Source of the DNA: an uncultured Alphaproteobacteria bacterium | Lineage (GTDB): Bacteria > Pseudomonadota > Alphaproteobacteria > HIMB59 > GCA-002718135 | Direction of reading: 5' to 3' | Assembly: GCA_902602515.1 (NCBI GenBank) | Contig: CACKRG010000001.1 | Span: 248,001-312,000 of the forward strand | DNA: 64,000 nucleotides | Shown here: piece by piece, positions 17,928 to 25,759 of the stretch | Position numbering within the stretch: position 1 is the stretch's first letter | Layout: each line of letters opens with the position of its first letter | Notes under the pieces: model-generated | The model's database searches: none | What the model saw: the letters and a program-made list of their open reading frames with translations, nothing else | Told to the model about the DNA's origin: nothing | Made by a program: the position numbers and the translations under genes

Positions 17928-19978
17928 TCAATTTCATTTAAAATATTAATAATATTTTTTTCGTTTAATATTTCTGGGAGAATTAATCCATTAGAATATT
18001 TAATTGAAAAAAAAGCGTTGAATGGAATGCCAAATTTATTATATTTTTTTAGAAATTCATCAATATTTTTGTCTGGCTTTGTCCAATCAGCTCTAATAAG
18101 TTTAATATTTTTATCCTTAAATAAACTCTTAATTTTTTTGTTTTCTAAAACATTTAATTTATTGAATTGGCATGTAGCACACCAATCTGCAGTTACATCA
18201 ATAAATACAATTTGATTATTCCTAATCATTTCATCAATATTTACTTCTGAAAAATTTGACCAGTCTTCATCATTAAATTTTACTGATTGATTTTGATGAA
18301 AATATGAAATTAAAGGAGTTGAGAACAAAATTAATATTGAAAATATTAAGATATAAAACTTAAAAAAATTAAACTTAAATGAAAATAATAAAGTTAAAAC
18401 TAAAGCTAAAAAAATTATAACAAAATAATCATTATAAAAATTATATAAAATATTTAAAACCCAAATAATTGTTAAAACTAATAAAATTGAAAGAAAATAT
18501 TTTATATATAATGTCCACTTGCCTGATTTTGGAAGAAGAGATACTGATTTAGGAAAAATACAAACAAAAAGGTAAGGTAGGCTCATTCCAAATCCCATCA
18601 AAACAAAAATAGAAAACAGAATTAATGAAGATTGAGTAAACGCAACAGTAATAGCTGAACCTACAAAAGGGGCTGTACAGGGTGTAGCTAATAGAGTGGC
18701 AAAAAAACCATTAAAGAAGTTTTTTGTAAAAAAATTATTCCCTAGTATTAGTATTTTATTAACTTTTATAAAATTTGGTAACTGAATTTCATAATAACCT
18801 AATGTATTCAAACAAAATAAAGTAAGAATTAATAATATAAAAATTAAAAAATATGGCTCTTGAAATTGCATGCCCCATGATATTGATATTCCAATTTGTT
18901 TTAATATTAAAAAAAATAAAGCTAAAAAGAAAAAAGAGGTAATGATTCCAAAAGCTGTGTAAACAAAACTAAGTCTTATATTTTTTGATTGATTATTTAA
19001 AACAGATAATAGCTTTATAGATAATACAGGAAAAACACACGGCATTAAGTTTAATATAAAACCACCTATTACAGAAATTAATAAAATATAAGATATTGAA
19101 TTATTTTTTAGAGATAAATTTTCTTGAATTGAAACATTTTTAGTAAAAAGAAAATTATGATTTTTATCAGATACAATTATTTCTATTGGAAAAGTATTTT
19201 TAGTAAATTGTTCAGAACTGAAAATAAATGAAGATTTAATTTTTTTAAGATTAAAAAAATAATCATTTTTAGGATTAACAACAGGTAGACCAAAAGGTGT
19301 GTGTATATAAATGTTGGTATTTAAAAATGTTTTATTAGACTCGGCATTCACATTAATTGTTACATCATCTAAATTCTTTAAAATGTTTGTATCAATGCTA
19401 ATGAGTGAACTAAGATCTATATTTTTATTAGGAAGAGAAGATTTAGCTTTTTCAATTTCATGATAAAATTCAGTATAATTACTTTCACCAGGTGGAATAT
19501 TTAAATTAAGATTTGCATTTCCCGGGATACAAATATTATTGCAAACAAGATAGTTAATATTAAGATCTATATTTGCTGTTTTGTCTTTATTTTCCAATTT
19601 TACAGTTAGAGGAAAAATAACGTTATTTTCATATCCTAGAGAAGTAAGTCCTAGAATTTCAAATGATTTCGGAGTTGGCCAATCTATACGAATATTATTA
19701 ATATTATTTGAATTATTCCATAATATTTTTTGAGGAAAGCCACCTCCACCAGGAGATTTCCAATATGTTTTCCAACCTTGATCTAGAGAAAATTCTAATC
19801 CAAGAGCAATTTCATAATTGTTATCTGTTGATGTTTTTGATGAAATTAATCTCACTTTAGATTTATCATTAGTTACCCAATCACTAGACAATGCAAATAA
19901 AGACGTAGAAAAAATTGATACAAATAAAAATAATGATGAAAGTAATATAAAATTAGTTAATTTAAGTACATTTTTCAT
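17924..19978 (-). CDS. DsbD/ScsB-like protein-disulfide reductase
   Basis: A 684-residue membrane protein. A signal peptide is followed by a periplasmic N-terminal domain (about residues 30-290) containing VCNNICIPG, a membrane domain with the redox cysteines in NLMPCVFPVLSIK and ATPCTAPFVG, and a C-terminal thioredoxin-like domain with WCATC (DVTADWCATCQF). The domain order is that of DsbD/ScsB proteins, which carry electrons from cytoplasmic thioredoxin to periplasmic substrates, including cytochrome c maturation factors. First gene of the leftward operon with peroxiredoxin; divergent from AlgH with 55 bp between. Confidence 0.9.
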   Translation of the reverse strand: MKNVLKLTNFILLSSLFLFVSIFSTSLFALSSDWVTNDKSKVRLISSKTSTDNNYEIALGLEFSLDQGWKTYWKSPGGGGFPQKILWNNSNNINNIRIDWPTPKSFEILGLTSLGYENNVIFPLTVKLENKDKTANIDLNINYLVCNNICIPGNANLNLNIPPGESNYTEFYHEIEKAKSSLPNKNIDLSSLISIDTNILKNLDDVTINVNAESNKTFLNTNIYIHTPFGLPVVNPKNDYFFNLKKIKSSFIFSSEQFTKNTFPIEIIVSDKNHNFLFTKNVSIQENLSLKNNSISYILLISVIGGFILNLMPCVFPVLSIKLLSVLNNQSKNIRLSFVYTAFGIITSFFFLALFFLILKQIGISISWGMQFQEPYFLIFILLILTLFCLNTLGYYEIQLPNFIKVNKILILGNNFFTKNFFNGFFATLLATPCTAPFVGSAITVAFTQSSLILFSIFVLMGFGMSLPYLFVCIFPKSVSLLPKSGKWTLYIKYFLSILLVLTIIWVLNILYNFYNDYFVIIFLALVLTLLFSFKFNFFKFYILIFSILILFSTPLISYFHQNQSVKFNDEDWSNFSEVNIDEMIRNNQIVFIDVTADWCATCQFNKLNVLENKKIKSLFKDKNIKLIRADWTKPDKNIDEFLKKYNKFGIPFNAFFSIKYSNGLILPEILNEKNIINILNEIE

Positions 19979-20033
19979 AAATATATTTCGTTCAGTATTG
20001 AATTATTATAAATAAAATGAATATATATAATAT

Positions 20034-20585
20034 ATGAATTTAACTGGACAGTTCTTAATTTCAATGCCTTCTTTACAAGATGAAAGGTTTGAAAAAACAG
20101 TTATATATATGTGTGCACATTCAAAAGATGGGGCAATGGGCATAATTATTAATAAAAAAATTGATTATGACTTATATCCTGACCTATTAGAACAACTTGG
20201 TATAGATAAACCTTTATTGAATAAAAAATTATATATTAGATATGGTGGTCCTGTTGAAAGTGGAAGAGGTTTTGTTCTTCATTCTGATGAAGTTATTCAA
20301 AAAGAAACACTTTCTATTGCAAAAGGTATTGCACTTACTAGCACATCTGAATTTTTTGAGGATCTATCAAAAGGTAATGGGCCAAAAAATAGTATTCTTG
20401 CTTTAGGTTATGCTGGATGGGCACCAGGTCAGATTGAGCATGAGTTGGCATCAAATAGTTGGATGACATTAAAAACTGCTAGTGATTTTATATTTGATGA
20501 TAGTGTAGGCAGTAAATGGAAAGATGCATATGGTCTACTTGGTGTTGACCCCAACAAACTCTCTTTTTATTCAGGAAATTGTTAA
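20034..20585 (+). CDS. YqgE/AlgH family protein (UPF0301)
   Basis: A 183-residue protein starting MNLTGQFLISMPSL, followed by GAMGIIINK and RYGGPV, which are the invariant blocks of the YqgE/AlgH family. GYAGWAPGQIEHEL near residue 125 is also diagnostic. The biochemical role is unsettled; the family has been linked to transcription control in some proteobacteria. Single-gene unit. Confidence 0.93.
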   Translation: MNLTGQFLISMPSLQDERFEKTVIYMCAHSKDGAMGIIINKKIDYDLYPDLLEQLGIDKPLLNKKLYIRYGGPVESGRGFVLHSDEVIQKETLSIAKGIALTSTSEFFEDLSKGNGPKNSILALGYAGWAPGQIEHELASNSWMTLKTASDFIFDDSVGSKWKDAYGLLGVDPNKLSFYSGNC

Positions 20586-20777
20586 TTACATTATTACATC
20601 AAAAACTCTTTCTTTATCTTTTTCTGTAATTTTTTTAATTTTAAATTTATCAGTCTTACTTAATTTTTCACCTTTACTTGTTACAAAAGATTTCATTTTT
20701 AATACTTCTTTTTCAGGCATTTTTCTTTCATATTTTAATAAGTATTTTTTTCCTGAAATCAAAAATGATGTTTTCAT
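20586..20777 (-). CDS. Small hypothetical protein, 63 aa
   Basis: A 63-residue, highly charged (Lys-rich) protein, MKTSFLISGKKYLLKYERK at its start, which I do not recognise. The start at 20777 is supported by an AAAGGAG Shine-Dalgarno (complement of 20783-20789). It lies directly downstream of a leftward terminator and its stop abuts the AlgH stop from the other strand. The good ribosome site argues for a real gene; no domain can be named. Confidence 0.5.
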   Translation of the reverse strand: MKTSFLISGKKYLLKYERKMPEKEVLKMKSFVTSKGEKLSKTDKFKIKKITEKDKERVFDVIM

Positions 20778-20790
20778 ATTTTCTCCTTTC

Positions 20791-20817
20791 AAAAAAGGAA
20801 GGTAAAACGACTTCCTT
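20791..20817 (-). terminator. Rho-independent terminator for the amt/winged-helix transcript
   Basis: On the reverse strand AAGGAAG (20817-20811), a 9-nt loop and CTTCCTT lead into a run of T (complement of the A run 20791-20796). It lies downstream of the winged-helix gene and the amt relic. Confidence 0.7.
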
Positions 20818-20831
20818 AATTCATAATTTAC

Positions 20832-20897
20832 TTAATCTCTTATAGAATAAGCTACTACATCTAACTTTGCTTTATCAGTTCCAAGTTTTTCAGCTAT
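20832..20897 (-). pseudogene. Relic of an ammonium-transporter 3' end
   Basis: Read on the reverse strand this stretch encodes IAEKLGTDKAKLDVVAYSIRD then a stop. The end of the intact Amt (21361-22647) is EAEKLGTDKSEVGVMAYSIRD: 15 of 21 residues match, and about 48 of 66 bases by hand alignment. It has no start of its own and begins at the stop codon of the winged-helix gene. It is either the remnant of a tandem amt copy replaced by that gene, or a duplicated 3' end created when the gene was inserted. Confidence 0.75.
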
Positions 20898-21268
20898 TGA
20901 TTAACATTTGCTTTAATAAAATATGAGTGCTCTTTTTTTAACCAATTATTTATCATATCTGAAAAGTTATTTTCTAAAAAATAATTTTTAATTCTTTTAT
21001 CTTTTTTACTTTGAAATTTTTTAAATATTTTTTTATCTAATGCTTCATTCAATATAGACTGAATTGAAGATCTTGAACCTATTGATTTAGGGACATTCGC
21101 ACAAATTGTTTCAAAAGAGATTCCATCAAGATTGTGATTTTCATAGACTTCTAGAGAAACAACGTGATGAAGGATAGATTTAAAGAAAAACTTGTAAGAA
21201 TAATCATTGGAGAAATAACTTGAGTAAATATTTCTTTTTTTTTCTTTTATAATTTCAGTTTCAATCAT
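20894..21268 (-). CDS. Small winged-helix (MarR-like) DNA-binding protein
   Basis: A 124-residue protein. Residues about 48-105 (SFETICANVPKSIGSRSSIQSILNEALDKKIFKK, then KKDKRIKNYFL) look like a helix-turn-helix followed by a basic wing. It is similar in size and plan to the regulator at 41538-41924. It lies downstream of amt on the same strand, behind two hairpins, and is flanked by the duplicated amt 3' end. A role in nitrogen control is possible but unproven. Confidence 0.65.
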   Translation of the reverse strand: MIETEIIKEKKRNIYSSYFSNDYSYKFFFKSILHHVVSLEVYENHNLDGISFETICANVPKSIGSRSSIQSILNEALDKKIFKKFQSKKDKRIKNYFLENNFSDMINNWLKKEHSYFIKANVNQ

Positions 21269-21289
21269 TTTAGCTTACTTATATTTTCT

Positions 21290-21308
21290 GGGGGGAAGAA
21301 TTCCCCCC
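21290..21308. other. G6/C6 hairpin between amt and the winged-helix gene
   Basis: GGGGGG (21290-21295), a 7-nt AAGAATT loop and CCCCCC (21303-21308) form an exceptionally GC-rich hairpin for this genome. No T run follows on either strand, so it is not a standard terminator; RNA processing, stability or partial termination are possible. An imperfect stem lies beside it (TTAGTGA 21314-21320 with TCACTAA 21346-21352). Confidence 0.55.
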
Positions 21309-21360
21309 TGATATTAGTGACCAACTATAAGGAGTTAGGTTGCTAATCACTAAACTGTTT

Positions 21361-22647
21361 TTAGTCTCTTATGCTGTAAGCCATTACACCTACCTCAGAC
21401 TTATCTGTTCCAAGTTTTTCTGCCTCTTCACTTATTCTTATTCCAAATAACATTTTCATTATGTACCAAATAATAAATGAAACGATGAAGACAAAAACAT
21501 TGATGGCTATAATTCCATAAAGTTGAGCTCCAAAACTTGCTGCACTATTAGAAATTGGAACTATTAATGTTCCAAATATTCCAGCAAAACCATGGACAGG
21601 TATTGCGCCTACAACATCATCAATCTTAAACGAAATTAAAAGTCTTGTACCATAGAACACAATTAAACCACCAACTGCACCAATAATTATTGCTAAGATC
21701 GGTGATGGAGCTAAGGGTTCTGCAGTTATTGCTACAAGACCACCCAGTGCGCCATTAAGCATCATTACAACATCAGTTTTACCAGTTACTAATCTTGAGA
21801 TTACTGCACATGCCATAACACCTGCACCAGCAGCTAAGTTTGTATTTATATAAATTGTTGCAACAGCAGTGACATCATCAAAAGTTCCCATAGCTAATTG
21901 AGATCCACCGTTGAATCCGAACCATCCGAGCCATAAAATAAAGACACCAAGAGTAGCTAGAGGGATTGATGAATTTGCGAAAGGTTCCATAGGAGCAGCT
22001 TCACCACTATCTGTGAAACGTCCTAGTCTAGGACCTAAAAGAATAGCACCAGCTAAAGCTGCAGCTGCACCTGCACTATGTACAAGTGTTGAACCAGCGA
22101 AGTCTGAGAAACCAGCTTCTGCTAAGTAACCTCCGCCCCACTGCCAACCCATTTCAATTGGATAAATGAAACCAGTTAAAAGAGCACAAAATATAAAGAA
22201 TGGCCAAATTTTAATTCTTTCAGCTAGTGTTCCAGATACAATTGAACAAGTTGTTGCACAAAATACCATCTGAAAGAACCAGTCAGAACCATCTGAATAA
22301 CCTGTATCAACGGCACTACCATCACTCCAAGGAATTGGAGATCCAATAAAGCCACCAGCAGGAATGCCGTAAGCCATATTATAACCTACTAACCAAAACA
22401 TTATACCTGCAATTGAATATAATCCTATGTTTTTAGCAGCAATTGTTGCTACACTTTTAGATGTAACAAGTCCTGATTCTAGCATTGCAAATCCTGCTGC
22501 CATCCACATTACTAAGAATCCAGATACTAGAAATAGAAATGTATTTAAAATGTATTGCACTTCTCCATCCACTTCTGCTCTAGCGTATGAGCTAAAGAGC
22601 AAGAAGACAGTCACAATGCTAATGAAATATATAGATTTTTTTAACAT
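21361..22647 (-). CDS. amt: Ammonium transporter (Amt/MEP/Rh family)
   Basis: A 428-residue membrane protein with a signal peptide (MLKKSIYFISIVTVFLLFSSYARA) and about 11 hydrophobic segments. Family blocks include WMAAGFAMLESGLV near residue 50, AGSTLVHSAGAAAALAGAILLGPR near 185, and GVFILWLGWFGFNGGS. It forms trimers in the inner membrane and takes up ammonium. The start at 22647 has a GGAGG site. Its leader contains two glutamine riboswitches, so expression should respond to cellular glutamine. A relic of a second copy's 3' end lies downstream. Confidence 0.97.
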   Translation of the reverse strand: MLKKSIYFISIVTVFLLFSSYARAEVDGEVQYILNTFLFLVSGFLVMWMAAGFAMLESGLVTSKSVATIAAKNIGLYSIAGIMFWLVGYNMAYGIPAGGFIGSPIPWSDGSAVDTGYSDGSDWFFQMVFCATTCSIVSGTLAERIKIWPFFIFCALLTGFIYPIEMGWQWGGGYLAEAGFSDFAGSTLVHSAGAAAALAGAILLGPRLGRFTDSGEAAPMEPFANSSIPLATLGVFILWLGWFGFNGGSQLAMGTFDDVTAVATIYINTNLAAGAGVMACAVISRLVTGKTDVVMMLNGALGGLVAITAEPLAPSPILAIIIGAVGGLIVFYGTRLLISFKIDDVVGAIPVHGFAGIFGTLIVPISNSAASFGAQLYGIIAINVFVFIVSFIIWYIMKMLFGIRISEEAEKLGTDKSEVGVMAYSIRD

Positions 22648-22673
22648 TAATCCTCCATTATAAATTTCACATT

Positions 22674-22696
22674 ACATGACTCACATTGAGACATGT
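22674..22696 (-). other. Leader hairpin in the amt 5' UTR, possible expression platform
   Basis: On the reverse strand ACATG-T-CTCA-ATG-TGAG-T-CATGT folds into a near-perfect stem with a 3-nt loop, 26 nt before the amt start and after the riboswitches. A competing pairing of CACAT with ATGTG is also possible, so it may switch access to the GGAGG site. No U run follows it, which argues for control of translation rather than termination. Confidence 0.4.
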
Positions 22697-22739
22697 GTTA
22701 CTTTTCATGCGTAGCTATGGAAATTAATTAATAAGATCC

Positions 22740-22790
22740 GCGTTCCTTCGGTTAAACCTACTTCCGATTTGCTTTTCAGCAAATTGAACG
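22740..22790 (-). promoter_or_regulatory. Glutamine riboswitch (glnA-type aptamer), gene-proximal copy
   Basis: On the reverse strand this reads CGTTCA, hairpin ATTTGC/GCAAAT, CGGAAGTA, short stem GGTT/AACC, CGAAGGAACGC. These conserved pieces, their order and the pairing of the first and last (CGTTC with GAACG) are those of the glnA class of glutamine riboswitches. It is the second of two tandem copies, 93 nt upstream of the amt start. Confidence 0.9.
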
Positions 22791-22807
22791 ATTTTATAAC
22801 TTTGCAT

Positions 22808-22858
22808 GCGTTCCTTCGACTTTCGTCTACTTCCGTCATTCCACGAGAATGATGAACG
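22808..22858 (-). promoter_or_regulatory. Glutamine riboswitch (glnA-type aptamer), promoter-proximal copy
   Basis: On the reverse strand: CGTTCA, hairpin TCATTC/GAATGA, CGGAAGTA, stem GAC/GTC, CGAAGGAACGC. The single-stranded conserved blocks are identical to the other copy while both hairpin stems differ in sequence yet keep pairing, which is covariation within one locus and strong evidence for a structured RNA. 17 nt separate the two copies. Confidence 0.9.
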
Positions 22859-23007
22859 TAATTTCTGATATAGTTTATTAGTAATTTTTAATAAGTTTTT
22901 ATTTTTAAATATAGATATGCAAAAAACGCATACTACAAAAATATAAGGTATATAAACAAAATTTAATTATAATTTTATTAACAATTATTTTATTGTATCG
23001 TTAGTTA
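22859..23007. promoter_or_regulatory. Divergent promoter region of amt and the class II aldolase gene
   Basis: About 150 bp of very AT-rich DNA. The only structured element I see is TATGC-N7-GCATA at 22916-22932, a short inverted repeat that could be an operator. The rest of the 360-bp gap up to amt holds the riboswitches and leader hairpin. No small ORF with a ribosome site was found. Confidence 0.4.
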
Positions 23008-23652
23008 ATGAATAAAGAAGAATCCATTAGAAAAGAAATTCTAAAATCCTGCATAAAAATGGAGGATTTGAATTTAAATCAAGGCAAAACAGGTAATATT
23101 AGTCATCGATTTAAAGATGGAATGTTAATAACTCCATCAGCAAAAGATTATAAAAAAATAAAAAGTAAAGAGATTGTTTATATTACTAAAAATGGGAAAT
23201 TCATTGGAAAAAATAAGCCGTCGATAGAGTGGAGATTTCACCTACAAATATATAAAAAAATTCCGCATGTAAATTCGATAATCCATAACCACCCTATTTA
23301 TGGTACAGGTTTTTCTTTATTACAAAAAAAAATTGTAGCATATCATTATCTTATTGGATTATTTGGTGGAGTAGATGTTAGATGTTCAAGTTTTCATTTA
23401 CCGGGTTCACAAGAATTAGCAAATGCAATAGTTAAATCTTTAAGAAATAGAAAGGTTGCCTTGATTGCAAATCATGGAGTAGTTTCAATAGGTAAAAATC
23501 TAAATGATACTTTATATTTAGCTGAGCAATTTGAGGCAATGTGCAAACAAATTACAATAGCTAAAATAAACGGTAACCCAAAAAAAATATCTCTATTAGA
23601 TATGAAAAAAATTTTAATTGAAATTAAAAGCTATATAAATAAGAATGATTAG
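23008..23652 (+). CDS. Class II aldolase/adducin family protein (FucA/OtnC-like)
   Basis: A 214-residue zinc-dependent aldolase-fold protein. GKTGNIS near residue 28, KPSIEWRFH near 72 with the catalytic-type Glu, the metal ligands HNHP near 93 and a third His in IANHGVVSIG near 153 are all present. Members cleave L-fuculose 1-phosphate or L-ribulose 5-phosphate-like ketose phosphates, or decarboxylate 3-oxotetronate 4-phosphate. It is transcribed towards the RuBisCO-like operon and their stop codons overlap by 4 bp. A part in the same pathway, splitting or decarboxylating a sugar phosphate, is likely; the exact reaction is unknown. Confidence 0.85.
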   Translation: MNKEESIRKEILKSCIKMEDLNLNQGKTGNISHRFKDGMLITPSAKDYKKIKSKEIVYITKNGKFIGKNKPSIEWRFHLQIYKKIPHVNSIIHNHPIYGTGFSLLQKKIVAYHYLIGLFGGVDVRCSSFHLPGSQELANAIVKSLRNRKVALIANHGVVSIGKNLNDTLYLAEQFEAMCKQITIAKINGNPKKISLLDMKKILIEIKSYINKND

Positions 23653-24755
23653 TTATCTAATATGTTTCTTATATCATTAAGAACGTTTTTCATGTTGTCT
23701 TTATAACGAATTAATCCCCCACCTAATAAAAAAACGGCGTCTTTACCAAACATTAAGCTCATATCATTTGCAGTATTTATTGACATGCCACCACCAACAG
23801 CTGGGAAAATTTGCTTTCCAAAACCGTCACTATCTTTACACTTAGATGATATCGATAAGCATTGGTCTCTACTAAATTCAAACCTTCCTCCAGTATTTGG
23901 AAAAATTGACATATCAGCACCTATAATTCTTTGTAAAGTTCCATAATATACCCCATGTTCTATTCCGTGACTTTTAGATAAAACATGTCCACCAGAAAAA
24001 CTAGGATGAGATATAATAGGTAAGTCAAATTTTTTATTTTTTGAAATATGATGAACAAAATTATAACCTACCAAACTTGGTATTAACATGATTCCATCAA
24101 CGCCCGCACTTATAGCAAAATGGATATCTTCTATTATAGTTTCAAAATTACTTGATACATGAGGAAAATACATTGCTCTTTTGCCAGTTTCTTTGTTAGC
24201 TTTATTTACAGCTTTAGTTATTTTTTCTATTCGATCTCTAAAAGTTGAATAATTTTGATTACTTAAATTATGATCTTCTTTAATCATATCTGCTCCAGAA
24301 ATTATAAAATCATAAGCTAAAGACGCCAAGTCATCAGATGAAAGCCCTTGTGGTTTTAAGACTGAACATAAAATAGAATTGCTATGATTAATTATTTTTC
24401 TAATACCATTAATTCCAAACTTTGGTCCTGGGAAAATATTATTTAAAATAGAATTTAATTTTACATCAACAACTCTTACATTTTGATACATCGAAGTATT
24501 TCCATGAATTATATTAAACAATTGGTTAATTTCTAATCCAACACATTCATTAGAATAAGAAACTGTAATTAAAAATGATTGAATATCTTTTTTAATATAT
24601 TCAATTTTACCAACAATTTCATTTTTAATAAAATCATTGGGTACTATATCACTAGGGATTTCTACAGTATTTTCATGACAAATTGAATTGACTATATTTT
24701 TTGCATCTATTTCAGAGTCAATAAAAATTTCATATGTTACATTAAAGCGTTCCAA
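23649..24755 (-). CDS. RuBisCO-like protein (form IV large-subunit homologue)
   Basis: A 368-residue RuBisCO large-chain homologue starting LERFNVTYEI. The loop-1 lysine is in SVLKPQGLSS (Lys134), the carbamate and metal segment is KEDHNLSNQ (Lys159, Asp161, with His in place of the usual Glu), and phosphate-binding loops appear as VGGGMSINTA and LLGGGL. The loss of RuBisCO consensus around loop 6 (HPSFSGGHVLSKSHG) says it does not fix CO2. I choose TTG at 24755, one base after the transketolase stop and preceded by AGAGG; an upstream ATG at 24791 lies inside that gene. Known relatives act in methionine salvage or decarboxylate 3-oxo-isoapionate 4-phosphate in apiose breakdown. The context is sugar catabolism. 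Confidence 0.92.
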   Translation of the reverse strand: MERFNVTYEIFIDSEIDAKNIVNSICHENTVEIPSDIVPNDFIKNEIVGKIEYIKKDIQSFLITVSYSNECVGLEINQLFNIIHGNTSMYQNVRVVDVKLNSILNNIFPGPKFGINGIRKIINHSNSILCSVLKPQGLSSDDLASLAYDFIISGADMIKEDHNLSNQNYSTFRDRIEKITKAVNKANKETGKRAMYFPHVSSNFETIIEDIHFAISAGVDGIMLIPSLVGYNFVHHISKNKKFDLPIISHPSFSGGHVLSKSHGIEHGVYYGTLQRIIGADMSIFPNTGGRFEFSRDQCLSISSKCKDSDGFGKQIFPAVGGGMSINTANDMSLMFGKDAVFLLGGGLIRYKDNMKNVLNDIRNILDN

Positions 24756-24756
24756 A

Positions 24757-25758
24757 TTATAAAGCCTCTGCTTTAGATAATGAATGAACATCTTCTATTC
24801 TTGCTTCATTTAAATCTACTTCTTGAATATTCGTTTTGGTGTTAGTTAAATTTTCAATTGATTTAATTAATGCTAATGCATCTAAATTGTAATACCTAGA
24901 TAAATATCCTTTAGATCCACCATGAGCGTATGTGTCTTGAAGGCCAAGTTTAATTAATTTTTTTCCTATACCGTACTTTGATATTATATCTGAAACTATT
25001 GATCCGAGACCTCCATTAACTAAATGATTCTCCATTGAAATAATTCCAGATTTAGCTTCACTAATTAACGAAAGAAATAATTCCTCATTAATAGGTTTTA
25101 GGGTAGAGACATGGATATGCTTTATAGAAATTCCAAATTTCTTTAATGCGGATCGAGCACGAATTGCCTCTTCTGTACAAATACCAGATGTAAAGACTAA
25201 AATATCTTTACCCTCACTTAAAGTTCTTAGTTTGCCAATTTGTAGTGGGGTCTTAAATAACCTAGGAACAGATCCTCTTAGCATTCTGCAATAAACAGGG
25301 CCATCAATAGAGTCTGCAACTTCACAAATGCTTTCTACTTCTGTGGCATCCCCAGTTTCAATAACAGTCATATTAGGAAGAGTGCGCATTACTGATATGT
25401 CTTCTATAGCTTGGTGTGTCATTCCTCCTGGAGTTGTTATTCCGGGTAGAAAACCCATGATTCTTGCTTTTCTTCTGGGATAAGCAATTGAGGCAACTAA
25501 TTGATCATAAGGTCTTCTATAAGTAAATACACCAAAAGAATGTATAAAAGGTCTAAACCCAGCTAAACCTAGACCACCAGAAAAACTCATCATATTTTGT
25601 TCAGCCATACCCATAGAAATAAATTTATGTGGGTAACGATCTCTAAAGCCATCTATTTCACATGATGAATCTAAATCAGCTGAAATACATAAAATTTCTT
25701 CTTTATCTTTTGCAAAATCTTCAAATGCTTTTGCATAAGGTTTGTTAACTATTTCCAT
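24757..25758 (-). CDS. Transketolase, C-terminal half (pyrimidine-binding plus C-terminal domain)
   Basis: A 333-residue subunit covering the PP and C-terminal domains of transketolase. MGMAEQNMMSFSGGLGLAG near residue 47 holds the catalytic Glu that activates thiamine diphosphate, and GGMTHQAIEDIS near 112 is typical. It pairs with the N-terminal half encoded 1 bp upstream (25760-26680). Such split transketolases transfer two-carbon units between sugar phosphates; the AptA/AptB pair acts on apulose 4-phosphate. The RuBisCO-like gene follows directly. Confidence 0.92.
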   Translation of the reverse strand: MEIVNKPYAKAFEDFAKDKEEILCISADLDSSCEIDGFRDRYPHKFISMGMAEQNMMSFSGGLGLAGFRPFIHSFGVFTYRRPYDQLVASIAYPRRKARIMGFLPGITTPGGMTHQAIEDISVMRTLPNMTVIETGDATEVESICEVADSIDGPVYCRMLRGSVPRLFKTPLQIGKLRTLSEGKDILVFTSGICTEEAIRARSALKKFGISIKHIHVSTLKPINEELFLSLISEAKSGIISMENHLVNGGLGSIVSDIISKYGIGKKLIKLGLQDTYAHGGSKGYLSRYYNLDALALIKSIENLTNTKTNIQEVDLNEARIEDVHSLSKAEAL

Positions 25759-25759
25759 T

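Noticed and set aside
24756-24791. ATG start for the RuBisCO-like gene inside the transketolase gene
   Set aside because: It adds 12 residues not seen in the family, whereas the TTG at 24755 follows an AGAGG and the stop codon directly. The ATG cannot be fully excluded.
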